Source: JBDIAG01 sp963835085
GTDB taxonomy: Bacteria > Actinomycetota > Actinomycetes > Actinomycetales > CAWJMD01
NCBI GenBank assembly: GCA_963835085.1
Contig: CAWIED010000001.1
Location: 2,108,001-2,172,000, forward strand
DNA length: 64,000 bases
Reading direction: 5' to 3'
Position numbers and translations under genes: made by a program. The first letter of the stretch is position 1, and each line of letters opens with the position of its first letter. Below, in pieces: positions 52,097-60,256 of this stretch. Under the pieces are notes generated by a model. That model was given only the letters and a program-made list of their open reading frames with translations. It was not told the origin of the DNA and did not search any database.

Positions 52097-52717
52097 CTAC
52101 GTCGACGCCGACCCCGGCTCGGGCACGTCGCCGTAGTGACCGCGGTAGTAGAACAACCCTGCTTCGCCCTTCACCTCGACCCGTTCCACCGTGCCTTCGA
52201 CCAGTTGCGACCAACCGACCGGGCGGGCTCCGTCGAAGCTGCAGCCGACCCAGGTGCCGACGTGCGCGGGGATCGGCCCGTAGGGCGTCTCAGTCCATTT
52301 GCCGGTCGCGAACAGCCCACCGGGGGAAGGCATCACGCCGGCGAACCGGTCCGCCAGCCGCCGGTCTGCGGTGCCGAGCAGGCTGACTGCGAACCGGCGC
52401 ACCTCGCGGAGGGCATCGAAGAGATCACTGTCCTCGTGCACGAGACCCAGCACGCGGGCTGGGTCGCCGTCGGCGAGCATCATGGACGACACGGTCAGCC
52501 CGGCCGGGCCCGGAGCCGTCCAGAGGGTGACCGCCGCGGCGAGCCGGCCACGAAAGCGCCGGGTGGACGAGCGTTCGCGTTCGGCAGGAGCGAACGGGTC
52601 GTGACTGTGGATCCGGCCTCCGGTCTGCGGGGACGCAGACCACGGGGAATCCGCGGGCAGTTCTGGCGCGGGCATGCCTGCCATGCTGCCGTAACCCCCA
52701 GGCTGGCCGTAACCCAC
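52097..52717 (-). CDS. Flavin reductase-like domain protein
   Basis: This 206-residue protein has a split-barrel flavin-reductase fold. FRGRLAAAVTLWTAPGPAGLT (region about 55-75), SSMMLADGDPARVLGLV and FAVSLLG form the FMN-binding part; LFYYRGHYGDV is the usual end. These enzymes supply reduced flavin or act as diflavin partners. The first 40 residues are Gly/Pro-rich and variable, so the GTG at 52717 is uncertain; ATG 52675 is an alternative. It follows ddl at 52 bp on the same strand. Confidence 0.82.
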   Translation of the reverse strand: MGYGQPGGYGSMAGMPAPELPADSPWSASPQTGGRIHSHDPFAPAERERSSTRRFRGRLAAAVTLWTAPGPAGLTVSSMMLADGDPARVLGLVHEDSDLFDALREVRRFAVSLLGTADRRLADRFAGVMPSPGGLFATGKWTETPYGPIPAHVGTWVGCSFDGARPVGWSQLVEGTVERVEVKGEAGLFYYRGHYGDVPEPGSAST

Positions 52718-52769
52718 GGCGATTCTGCTGCGGGCTATGTCGACGGGCCTCTGGGCCTAGTGCCTGGGC

Positions 52770-53912
52770 CTAGCGGAGCCCCACCCGGCGGGTCAGCGCG
52801 AGCTGTAGCAGGTGGTCGACGAGTTCCGGGTACGAGAGCCCGGACTGCTCCCACATCCGCGGGAACATCGAGAACGGCGTGAATCCCGGCATGGTGTTCA
52901 GCTCATTGACGATGACCTGCCAGTCGTGGGTGACGAACACGTCGACCCGGGCCAGCCCCTCGCACGCCATGGCGGTGAACGTACGTCGGGCCACGTCTTG
53001 CACTCGCTCCACCACGTGCTCCGGCAGGTCGGCCGGGCAGGTGAGCCGCACGTTGCCCTCGTCGAGGTACTTGGCCTCGAAGTCGTAGAAGTCGTGATCG
53101 CCGATGACCTCGATCTCACCCGGCAACGAAGCCCGCGGAGGCTCGCCGTGCAGGTCTTGCAGCACGCCGCACTCGATCTCGCGGCCTTGCACCGCAGCCT
53201 CGACCACGACCTTCGGGTCGTGCTCGCGGGCTACCTCGATGGCCGCTTCCAGATCCTGCGCGCGGGTGACCTTGGTGATGCCCATCGACGAGCCGGCGCG
53301 AGCGGGCTTGACGAACACAGGCAGGCCGAGAGCCGCCACGGCGTCGAGACTGAGCGCCCGATCGCTCTCCCAGTCGTGCGGCAGGATCACCGTGTGCGGA
53401 CCCACCGGCAGGCCGGAAGAGGCCAGCACCGCCTTCATCATGTGCTTGTCCATGCTGAGCGCCGAACTCAGCACTCCGGCGCCCACATATCGGGTATCGG
53501 TGAGTTCGAGCATGCCCTGCAAGGTGCCGTCTTCGCCGTAAGGGCCGTGCAGCAGCGGAAAGACCACGTCGACCGAGCCCACCACCTCGGCCACCTCGCC
53601 CGGCCGCAACTCCACCACGTCACGACTGCCCAGTGACTGCCCCAACACCACGGGCACCTCAGCGGCCCCTGCCTGCACTTCGGGCAACGTGGTGCCCGAC
53701 AGCTCCCAGCGGGCCGGATCGTCGGCCGACAGCACCCAGGTGCCCTGCCGGGACACCCCGATCGGCACCACGTCGTAACGTTCGCGGTCGATCGCGCGCA
53801 GAACGCCGGCAGCCGTGATGCAACTGATGGCGTGTTCGCTCGAGCGGCCACCGAACACGACGGCCACCTTGGGGCGCCGGCCTGAGCCTGGGGCGAAGTC
53901 GGTGTTACTCAT
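52770..53912 (-). CDS. ddl: D-alanine-D-alanine ligase
   Basis: Ddl joins two D-alanines for the peptidoglycan precursor. The 380-residue ATP-grasp enzyme has VAVVFGGRSSEHAIS (about 16-30), the ATP loop VKPARAGSSMGITKV and the metal-binding NELNTMPGFTPFSMFPRMW near the C-terminus, all canonical. The ATG has TAGGGT 9 nt upstream and no Shine-Dalgarno, so the leader is at most a few bases. MurA, also in this pathway, is 5 kb away on the same strand. Confidence 0.96.
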   Translation of the reverse strand: MSNTDFAPGSGRRPKVAVVFGGRSSEHAISCITAAGVLRAIDRERYDVVPIGVSRQGTWVLSADDPARWELSGTTLPEVQAGAAEVPVVLGQSLGSRDVVELRPGEVAEVVGSVDVVFPLLHGPYGEDGTLQGMLELTDTRYVGAGVLSSALSMDKHMMKAVLASSGLPVGPHTVILPHDWESDRALSLDAVAALGLPVFVKPARAGSSMGITKVTRAQDLEAAIEVAREHDPKVVVEAAVQGREIECGVLQDLHGEPPRASLPGEIEVIGDHDFYDFEAKYLDEGNVRLTCPADLPEHVVERVQDVARRTFTAMACEGLARVDVFVTHDWQVIVNELNTMPGFTPFSMFPRMWEQSGLSYPELVDHLLQLALTRRVGLR

Positions 53913-54149
53913 CGAGAACCGACCCTACCGGCCGGGTATGGGCAACTGCTGTAGACACGGCCTGTGCCCATGCGCACTTGCTTCCGACGTCGGCGGTGTT
54001 CGAATCAGTCCCTCGCGAGCAGGCGCAGCGGGGTGGGTCACCCACGCCACCGGCCACGCGGTAGGTGGTGTTCACGAGCGGCCGTTGCGAGCGGCATTCA
54101 GGCCCGCGCAGTAGGCCGCATCGAGCGCCGGCCACCTAAGGTGAGCGCC

Positions 54150-55415
54150 GTGACCTCCGAGAACCCGCAGCCCACCCAGGCCTCACCTTCCGACGGACCG
54201 CACCCCGAGCCGCAGCCGCAGGACCTGAGCCCGCACGAGCTGAACCCGCAGACGCTGCCCGTCGTGCTCGGACGCCCGGAACGTCGTCCGGGGGCTCCAG
54301 TAGGCCCGTCGCTACAGCTCACGTCGACGTTCCAGGGAGCCGGGCCGGTGCCCCCCGCACCGGGAGACGCCGCGCAGCCCGCCTACGGCCGCCCCGACAA
54401 CCAAACGGTGCAACAGCTCGAAGCGGTGCTGGCGGCGATGGAGGGCTCCGGCACCCGGCTGCCCACCGAGGCCACCGTGTTCGCCTCGGGGATGGCCGCC
54501 ATCTCAGCCGTGCTGGCCCTGGTACCGCCCGGACGGCCGGTAGTGGCCCCCACCGCGGCCTACAACACCACCCTTGAACTGCTCAACGACCTCGACGAGT
54601 CGGGCAGAGTACGCCTCCAGCGCGTCGACATCGCCGACACCGCAACGGTTCTCGACGCCTTGGCCGGGAAAGGGCCGCACGGTGCGGAGCTTGGCCCGGC
54701 GGCGCTGCTGTGGATCGAGTCGCCGACCAATCCGCTGCTGGAGATCGCCGACCTGCCCGCGCTGATCGCCGCCGCTCACGAGCACGGCTGTCTCGTCGTG
54801 GTCGACAACACCTTCGCCACTCCCTTGCTGCAACAACCGCTCAGGCTCGGTGCCGACGTGGTGGTGCACTCTGTGACGAAGTACCTGGCCGGCCATTCCG
54901 ACGTCGTGATGGGTGCGATGGTCACATCCGAACCCGGGCTCACCGAACGACTGCGACGTCATCGCCGGGTGCATGGCGGCATCGCCGGCCCGTTCGAGGC
55001 CTGGCTGGCACTGCGGGGGGTGCGCACGCTCGCCGTCCGACTCGAGCGGCAGTTGGCCACCGCAGGCACGCTGGCCGCCCGACTCAGCGAGCACCCCAGG
55101 GTGAAGCGGGTGCGCTATCCGGGATTGGCCACCGATCCCGGCCATGAGCGCGCGAGCGCCCAGATGAGCGGCTACACGGCGATGCTTGCCATCGAGGTCG
55201 ATGGAGACGCCGCCGCAGCAGACCGGGTCGTCGCGGCGTGCCGGCTGTGGGTGCCGGCCACGAGCCTGGGTGGCGTGGAGTCGCTGATCGAGCGGCGACG
55301 CAGGATCGCGAGCGAGCCCGACGCGGTGCCGCCCAACCTGCTGCGGCTCTCGGTCGGGATCGAACACCCCGACGACCTGTGGGCCGACCTCGATGCCGCC
55401 CTCCGCCAGAGCTGA
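54150..55415 (+). CDS. Cystathionine gamma-synthase/lyase-type PLP enzyme
   Basis: This 421-residue enzyme of the Cys/Met metabolism PLP family has the substrate-binding segment PAYGRPDNQTVQQLE (about 75-90), FASGMAAISAVLAL, the Asp of VVDNTFATPLLQQP and the PLP Lys in HSVTKYLAGHSD. The C-terminal LGGVESLIERRRRI is typical. An N-terminal Pro/Gln-rich stretch of about 35 residues is extra. GTG 54150 was chosen because TAAGGT lies exactly 7 nt upstream. It interrupts the usual ddl-gpsA neighbourhood on the opposite strand. Synthase versus lyase activity cannot be told. Confidence 0.88.
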   Translation: MTSENPQPTQASPSDGPHPEPQPQDLSPHELNPQTLPVVLGRPERRPGAPVGPSLQLTSTFQGAGPVPPAPGDAAQPAYGRPDNQTVQQLEAVLAAMEGSGTRLPTEATVFASGMAAISAVLALVPPGRPVVAPTAAYNTTLELLNDLDESGRVRLQRVDIADTATVLDALAGKGPHGAELGPAALLWIESPTNPLLEIADLPALIAAAHEHGCLVVVDNTFATPLLQQPLRLGADVVVHSVTKYLAGHSDVVMGAMVTSEPGLTERLRRHRRVHGGIAGPFEAWLALRGVRTLAVRLERQLATAGTLAARLSEHPRVKRVRYPGLATDPGHERASAQMSGYTAMLAIEVDGDAAAADRVVAACRLWVPATSLGGVESLIERRRRIASEPDAVPPNLLRLSVGIEHPDDLWADLDAALRQS

Positions 55416-55497
55416 TCCCGGCTTTTCAGTGACGTCCGCCTTTCCGGACTGAGGGCCCGGCTCCTGCCGGACACAGGCCCTGGCAGGCGACGGATCG

Positions 55498-55538
55498 GAC
55501 TATGACACTGCCCCCTCAGGCGGGGCATCGACGTAACG
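55498..55538. repeat. 41-bp palindrome, dispersed family copy 4 (degenerate)
   Basis: GACTATGACACTGCCCCC, loop TCAGG, then CGGGGCATCGACGTAACG has the same 18-5-18 plan as the other copies, but the outer stem is poorly paired. It lies between the convergent cystathionine gamma-synthase-like gene and gpsA. Confidence 0.65.
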
Positions 55539-55559
55539 ACGCGAAGGCGTCCGCCCGGC

Positions 55560-56561
55560 TCAGTTCTTCTCGTGTTTGCGTGCACGAGACAGCAAGATCC
55601 GCACCATCTCCCGCGGCTGCATGCCGTCGTGCACCACAGCCTCCACAGCCTTCGCGATCGGCATCTCCACACCCGCCACGGCGGCCAGTTCTACCACCGG
55701 CCGGCACGACTTGACGCCCTCAGCGGTCTGCCGGGTGGCGGCCACCACTTGATCGAGGCTCGTGCCGCGCCCGAGCGCCACTCCGAACGAGCGGTTGCGT
55801 GACAACGGCGAGGCGCAGGTCGCCACCAGGTCACCCATTCCCGCCAGGCCCGACAACGTGGCTGGGCTGGCACCCAAGGCCGTTGCCAAGCGGGCCGTTT
55901 CGGCCAGCCCCCGGGTGATCAAGGACGCCTGAGTGTTCTGCCCGAACCCCAATCCCTCCGCCATCCCCACAGCGAGCGCGATGACGTTCTTGACCGCTCC
56001 GCCGAGTTCGACCCCCACCACGTCGGTCTCGGTGTAGGGCCTGAAGTAGCCGGTGGAACACAACCTGGCCACCCGCTCGGCCCGGTCGTGATCGAAACAG
56101 GCCACCACTGTGGCCGTGGGCTGACGAGCAGCGATCTCCCCTGCCAGATTCGGCCCCGAGACGACGACGACGCGGTCGATCGGAACCTGGGCAACCTCGA
56201 CGATCACCTCGCTCATCCGCAGGTGGGTGCCGAGCTCGACACCCTTCATGAGGCTCACCACGCTGGCGTCGGGTCCGATCAGCGGCGCCCACCGGGCCAG
56301 GTTCTCGCGCAAGGTCTGCGACGGCACGGCCAGCACTACGTCGGTGGCGCCATCGAGCACCCAGCCGGCGTCACTGCTGGCCACCACAGCCTCGGGCAGC
56401 GCGACCTGCGGAAGATAGTCAACATTGCGGTGGGTGGTGTTGATCGCCTCCGCGAGATCGGCTCGACGCGCCCACAACCGCACCGGCTGGCCCGCATCCG
56501 AGACCACCAGCGCGAACGTGGTGCCCCAGCTGCCGGCACCCATCACCGCAACGTGGCTCAC
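55560..56561 (-). CDS. gpsA: Glycerol-3-phosphate dehydrogenase [NAD(P)+]
   Basis: GpsA makes sn-glycerol-3-phosphate for phospholipids. The 333-residue protein has the dinucleotide loop VMGAGSWGTTFALVV (about 6-20), the catalytic Lys in ELGGAVKNVIALAVGM and the SRNRSFGVALG block. GTG start overlapping the plsC stop (56558-56561), so the acyltransferase that uses its product is cotranslated. Confidence 0.96.
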   Translation of the reverse strand: MSHVAVMGAGSWGTTFALVVSDAGQPVRLWARRADLAEAINTTHRNVDYLPQVALPEAVVASSDAGWVLDGATDVVLAVPSQTLRENLARWAPLIGPDASVVSLMKGVELGTHLRMSEVIVEVAQVPIDRVVVVSGPNLAGEIAARQPTATVVACFDHDRAERVARLCSTGYFRPYTETDVVGVELGGAVKNVIALAVGMAEGLGFGQNTQASLITRGLAETARLATALGASPATLSGLAGMGDLVATCASPLSRNRSFGVALGRGTSLDQVVAATRQTAEGVKSCRPVVELAAVAGVEMPIAKAVEAVVHDGMQPREMVRILLSRARKHEKN

Positions 56562-57346
56562 GTACTCTCATCCTTCGAATTCGAACGAGGACGACGCAGG
56601 GCGCGCTTGACCCGATGGGGATCGCCAGTTACCGACTGACCGTGGGCGCGGGGATTCCACACCGTGCCGGGCGGTTGTTCGCCGCGCAACTGCCCCAACA
56701 GCGCTGTCAGCTCGGCCATGATCACGGCGGTGGCTTGCAGGAGCTGGCGCACGTTGGGCGGCTGGTCGCCCTCGGGCTTGAAGGGCGACAGGTCAACAGC
56801 CGGACCCGCGATCACCTGAACCTTCGGTCGTTTGTAGACCCTCGGCACCTTGCGGTAGCCGGGCAACAGGTTCTGGGTGCCCCACTGTGCCACCGGGATC
56901 ACGGGCACCCCGGTTGCCAACGCCAGCCGGGCCGGGCCGAGCTTGCCGCGCATGGGCCACAGCTGCGGATCGCGGGTCAGGGTGCCTTCGGGATAGATGA
57001 CCACACATTCGCCGTCCAACAGCGCCTGCTCGGCCGCCCCCAGCGCCACGAGCGCATCCGTCGACTCCCGCCGTACGGGAATCTGGCCCGAGTTGCGCAG
57101 CACCGCCCCCACGACGGGCACGTCGAACAGCGAGTCCTTGGTGAGGAAGCGCGGCATCCGCTGATGACCGGTCAGGAACTGCGCCACGACGAAGGGATCG
57201 GCATGCGAGATGTGATTCGCCACCACGATGCACCCACCCTCACGAGGCAGGTTCTGCGCGCCAGACTCGCTGAAACGCGTGGAGATCGGGGTCAGCGTGC
57301 GCACCACCGACTCGCCCAGTCGATAGCTGAACGTCTTGTTCTGCAC
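56558..57346 (-). CDS. plsC: 1-acyl-glycerol-3-phosphate acyltransferase
   Basis: PlsC acylates lysophosphatidate. The 262-residue protein has the catalytic NHISHAD (about 54-60, HX4D), the FDVPVVGAVLRNSGQIPVRR block (about 83-102) and the EGT of IYPEGTLTRD. GTG 57346 is preceded by AAGGAC at 5-6 nt; the longer frame runs under the divergent cofC. The C-terminal 40 residues are basic and Pro-rich. Coupled to gpsA. Confidence 0.93.
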   Translation of the reverse strand: MQNKTFSYRLGESVVRTLTPISTRFSESGAQNLPREGGCIVVANHISHADPFVVAQFLTGHQRMPRFLTKDSLFDVPVVGAVLRNSGQIPVRRESTDALVALGAAEQALLDGECVVIYPEGTLTRDPQLWPMRGKLGPARLALATGVPVIPVAQWGTQNLLPGYRKVPRVYKRPKVQVIAGPAVDLSPFKPEGDQPPNVRQLLQATAVIMAELTALLGQLRGEQPPGTVWNPRAHGQSVTGDPHRVKRALRRPRSNSKDEST

Positions 57347-57476
57347 TCCCAGTCCTTGCTCTCGCCGGCCATCCGTGCGGCTCCATCTTGCCGCAGTACC
57401 CTCGCGTCGGAGCTCACCCACGCCCACGGATAGGCCTCGTGGGATCCCCGGCCTTCGCTGGGGCAGGATGCGAACC

Positions 57477-58331
57477 ATGCGGGAGAGCACAGCAGACACC
57501 GCGCAGGCGACGTGGACCGTGATCGTGCCGCTGCGCACCAGCGCGGCCAAGTCGCGGCTCGGGGCGCCGGCCACGCTGGCCGCCGCGATGAGCAGCGATT
57601 GCCTCGACGCCGTCGATCGATGCCCGGCGGTGTCGCACCTGATCGTTGTGGTGGCCGGCCCGGTGGGCGCGCTGCCCCGACGGGCTCGCGTGCTCGCCCA
57701 ACCTGACAATCATCCCGGCCTTCGGGCCGCCATCGGTCTCGGCCTGCAGGCGGCGTCCGCCCGCCCCACGGCCGTGCTGCTCGGCGACCTGCCCGCGCTG
57801 ACACCCGACAGCCTGGCACTCGCCCTCGCGGACGGCTTCGCGCGGCTGCGGGCGACCACCATGGCCTTTCACGTGCCCGATGCCGACGGCACCGGCACCG
57901 TGCTGCTGGGGGCGGCCGGGCCGGACCTGCTCCCGGTGCGGTTCGGCCCCCACTCCGGCGCCGCCCATACGGCGGCCGGCTCCGTGCCGGTGGCTGCGGA
58001 CGCCCGTCTGCGCCGAGACGTCGACACAGCGGCCGACCTCTGGCAGGCGTGGTCACTCGGCGTCGGGCCGGCCACCAGGGCTACGCTCGCGGCTGTGCAG
58101 GTGAGCGTGCTGAGCTACGACCCCGCCACCCGGAGCGGCTGGGTGGTGACCGATGACGGCGTGCGGCTGGAGCTGCCTGCCTCTGCCCTCACGGGCAGCG
58201 ACCTACGGCTGTTGCGGCCCGGCCAGCGGCTCAGCGCCCTGCTCACCGATACCGGGCAGGGCGGTCGGCACGTCAGCGCCGTACGGCTGGCTGGCATCGG
58301 CACGCCGCTGCCGACTGAGGGCGCGCCCTAA
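57477..58331 (+). CDS. cofC: 2-phospho-L-lactate guanylyltransferase CofC/FbiD with extra C-terminal domain
   Basis: CofC/FbiD activates phosphoenolpyruvate or 2-phospholactate with GTP in F420 synthesis. Residues 1 to about 205 are the MobA-like nucleotidyltransferase: VPLRTSAAKSRLGAP, VLLGDLPALTPDSL and DGTGTVLLG, ending FGPHSGAAH. The protein has 284 residues, about 70 more than FbiD. The extra part (about 208-275; VLSYDPATRSGWVVTDDG, then LLRPGQRLSALL) looks like an OB/cold-shock-type barrel. The ATG has AGGATG upstream and is divergent from plsC. Confidence 0.88.
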   Translation: MRESTADTAQATWTVIVPLRTSAAKSRLGAPATLAAAMSSDCLDAVDRCPAVSHLIVVVAGPVGALPRRARVLAQPDNHPGLRAAIGLGLQAASARPTAVLLGDLPALTPDSLALALADGFARLRATTMAFHVPDADGTGTVLLGAAGPDLLPVRFGPHSGAAHTAAGSVPVAADARLRRDVDTAADLWQAWSLGVGPATRATLAAVQVSVLSYDPATRSGWVVTDDGVRLELPASALTGSDLRLLRPGQRLSALLTDTGQGGRHVSAVRLAGIGTPLPTEGAP

Positions 58332-58449
58332 CCCAGCCCCAACCCAGATAGCCCAGCGACAGACCCGGGCCAGGTCGCCGGCGGCGCCTGGCAGGCCGGC
58401 AACAGATGGCTTCGTGGGCAGCCCAGCGGCGCAGAAGTAGAGCCGCGCG

Positions 58450-58725
58450 ACAGCGGACGGAGTCTGGCGATGGGAAGCCACGGCCTGCCCGGGTCTTCCG
58501 CAAAGGGCGGTTTCGACAGTCGCAGGCCAGGGGGCTTTCCTGCGCTATGGCGATGCCCCGTCCGGCGGGGCATGGTCAAAGCGTCAGGAACCGCCCCCGT
58601 TCACAGCCCGGCAGAAGCCGGACTCAACCCCTCACGGTCCGGAATCGTTAGGTGGGTGGCCGTCCGCGGTGTATCCGCCGCGGTTGGCACCCGGTTGAAC
58701 CCCGAAACCGGGGCGGGGATCCTTC
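58450..58725 (+). repeat. Dispersed repeat of about 275 bp, copy B
   Basis: It aligns with 35181-35455 (opposite strand) over the whole length, including TTCCGCAAAGGGCGGTTTCG, the palindrome core and GGTTGGCACCCGGTTGAA. The two copies differ by scattered substitutions and short indels. Both lie between convergent genes. Confidence 0.75.
58543..58583. repeat. 41-bp palindrome, dispersed family copy 5
   Basis: CGCTATGGCGATGCCCCG, loop TCCGG, CGGGGCATGGTCAAAGCG. The inner eight pairs are perfect; a few mid-stem positions have decayed relative to copies 2 and 3. Confidence 0.75.
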
Positions 58726-58805
58726 AGTGGTGCCGTCCGCGGTGCATTCGCCGCAGTTGGCACCCGGTTGAGCCCCGAAACCGGGGCCGGGATCCCTCGG
58801 TCCCT
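58660..58805. repeat. 73-bp tandem repeat, two units
   Basis: CCGTCCGCGGTGTATCCGCC (58660) recurs at 58733 as CCGTCCGCGGTGCATTCGCC, and the rest of the unit follows suit, ending CCCCGAAACCGGGG-GGGATCC. Each unit carries the hairpin CCCCG-AAA-CCGGGG, so the pair may act as tandem terminators for cofC or murA. Confidence 0.75.
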
Positions 58806-58811
58806 GAGCTC

Positions 58812-60140
58812 TCAGGCGGGGATGTCCTCGTCCCACTCGCAGTCTGCCTGTAGCGCTGCCAGCTTGTCGGCGAAGTGCTCGTAGCCGCGGTCGATGAGAT
58901 CGATGCCCGCCACTCGCGAGGTCCCCTGGGCGGCCAGGGCCGCGATGAGGTGACTGAAGCCACCGCGCAGGTCGGGCACCACGATGTCGGCACCTCGCAG
59001 CGGCGTGGGGCCGGAGATCACCGCCGAGTGATTGAAGTTGCGCATGCCGAAGCGGCAGGGGGTCGAGCCCAGGCATTCGCGGTAGACCTGGATCTTGGCG
59101 CCCATCTTGATGAGCGCCTCGGTGAACCCGAACCTGTTCTCGTACACCGTCTCGTGCACGATCGACAGGCCGCTGGCCTGAGTCAGCGCCACCACCAGGG
59201 GCTGCTGCCAGTCGGTCATAAAGCCGGGGTGCACGTCGGTCTCCAGAGCGATCGAATGCAGGGCTCCGCCGGGGTGGTAAAAGCGGATGCCGTCCGAGAG
59301 CACGTCGAAGGCGCCGCCGACCTTCCGGAAGGTGTTGAGGAACGTCATCATCGAGGCCTGCTCGGCCCCCCGGACGATCACATTGCCCCCGGTGGCCAAC
59401 GCGGCGCTCCCCCACGAGGCCGCCTCGATGCGGTCGGGCAGGGCACTGTGCTGATAGCCCGAGAGTGAGTCGACACCTTCGATGCGGATGACGCGATTGG
59501 GATCGAGGCTGATGATCGCGCCCATCTTCTGCAGCACGATCATGAGGTCGACGATCTCGGGTTCGATGGCCGCATTGCTCAGCTCGGTGATGCCCTGTGC
59601 GCGCACCGCGGTGAGGATGACCTGCTCGGTGGCACCCACGCTCGGATACGGCAGCCGGACCTTGGCACCGTGCAGCCGCGACGGAGCGCTGATCTTGATG
59701 CCCTGCTCGCGCTTTTCGACCCGGGCGCCGAAGTTGCGCAGCACCTCGAGGTGAAAGTCGATGGGACGGTCGCCGATCTTGCAGCCGCCGAGGTCGGGAA
59801 TGAACGCCTCGCCCAACCGGTGCACCAACGGACCGCAGAACAGGATCGGGATGCGGCTCGAGCCGGCATGGGCATCGATGTCGGCCACGTGTGCCGATTC
59901 CACATTGCTCGGGTCGAGCACCAGCGTGCCGTCGCCGTCGTTGCTCACGTCGACGCCGTGCAGTTCGAGCAGGCCGTTGACCACACCGACGTCACGGATG
60001 TCGGGCACGTTACGCAGCACAGAGCGGGTGTCACCCAGCAGGGTGGCCACCATCGCCTTGGACACGAAGTTCTTCGCGCCGCGAACGGTGATCTCGCCCT
60101 GCAGAGGGCGGCCTCCGTGAACCGTGAGGACGTTGCTCAT
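58812..60140 (-). CDS. murA: UDP-N-acetylglucosamine 1-carboxyvinyltransferase
   Basis: MurA commits UDP-GlcNAc to peptidoglycan synthesis. The 442-residue protein has the K-N pair in VRGAKNFVSKAM (about 20-31) and the catalytic C120 in DLGGCKIGDRPID. Because this residue is Cys rather than the Asp found in mycobacteria, fosfomycin could bind. ATG 60140 is preceded by AAAGGA at the right distance; ATG 60155 would add five residues. The C-terminal RGYEHFADKLAALQAD is typical. Confidence 0.95.
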   Translation of the reverse strand: MSNVLTVHGGRPLQGEITVRGAKNFVSKAMVATLLGDTRSVLRNVPDIRDVGVVNGLLELHGVDVSNDGDGTLVLDPSNVESAHVADIDAHAGSSRIPILFCGPLVHRLGEAFIPDLGGCKIGDRPIDFHLEVLRNFGARVEKREQGIKISAPSRLHGAKVRLPYPSVGATEQVILTAVRAQGITELSNAAIEPEIVDLMIVLQKMGAIISLDPNRVIRIEGVDSLSGYQHSALPDRIEAASWGSAALATGGNVIVRGAEQASMMTFLNTFRKVGGAFDVLSDGIRFYHPGGALHSIALETDVHPGFMTDWQQPLVVALTQASGLSIVHETVYENRFGFTEALIKMGAKIQVYRECLGSTPCRFGMRNFNHSAVISGPTPLRGADIVVPDLRGGFSHLIAALAAQGTSRVAGIDLIDRGYEHFADKLAALQADCEWDEDIPA

Positions 60141-60256
60141 GTCTTCCTTTGCCATCGGGGTGAATCTACTCGCGCCCCCATGGTGGACCACACTGCGGCG
60201 ATCCCCTACTCCAGACACACCACGACAGCCGCTGCCTCCCGTTCGAGCGTGGGCCG

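Larger units (their letters stand above)
58332..58811. other. Non-coding gap holding several repeats
   Basis: This 480-bp gap between the convergent cofC and murA genes is almost entirely repeat DNA: dispersed repeat copy B (58450-58725), its palindrome (58543-58583) and a two-unit tandem repeat (58660-58805). Plus-strand frames of 80-127 codons cross it, but they arise from the repeats. Confidence 0.6.
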
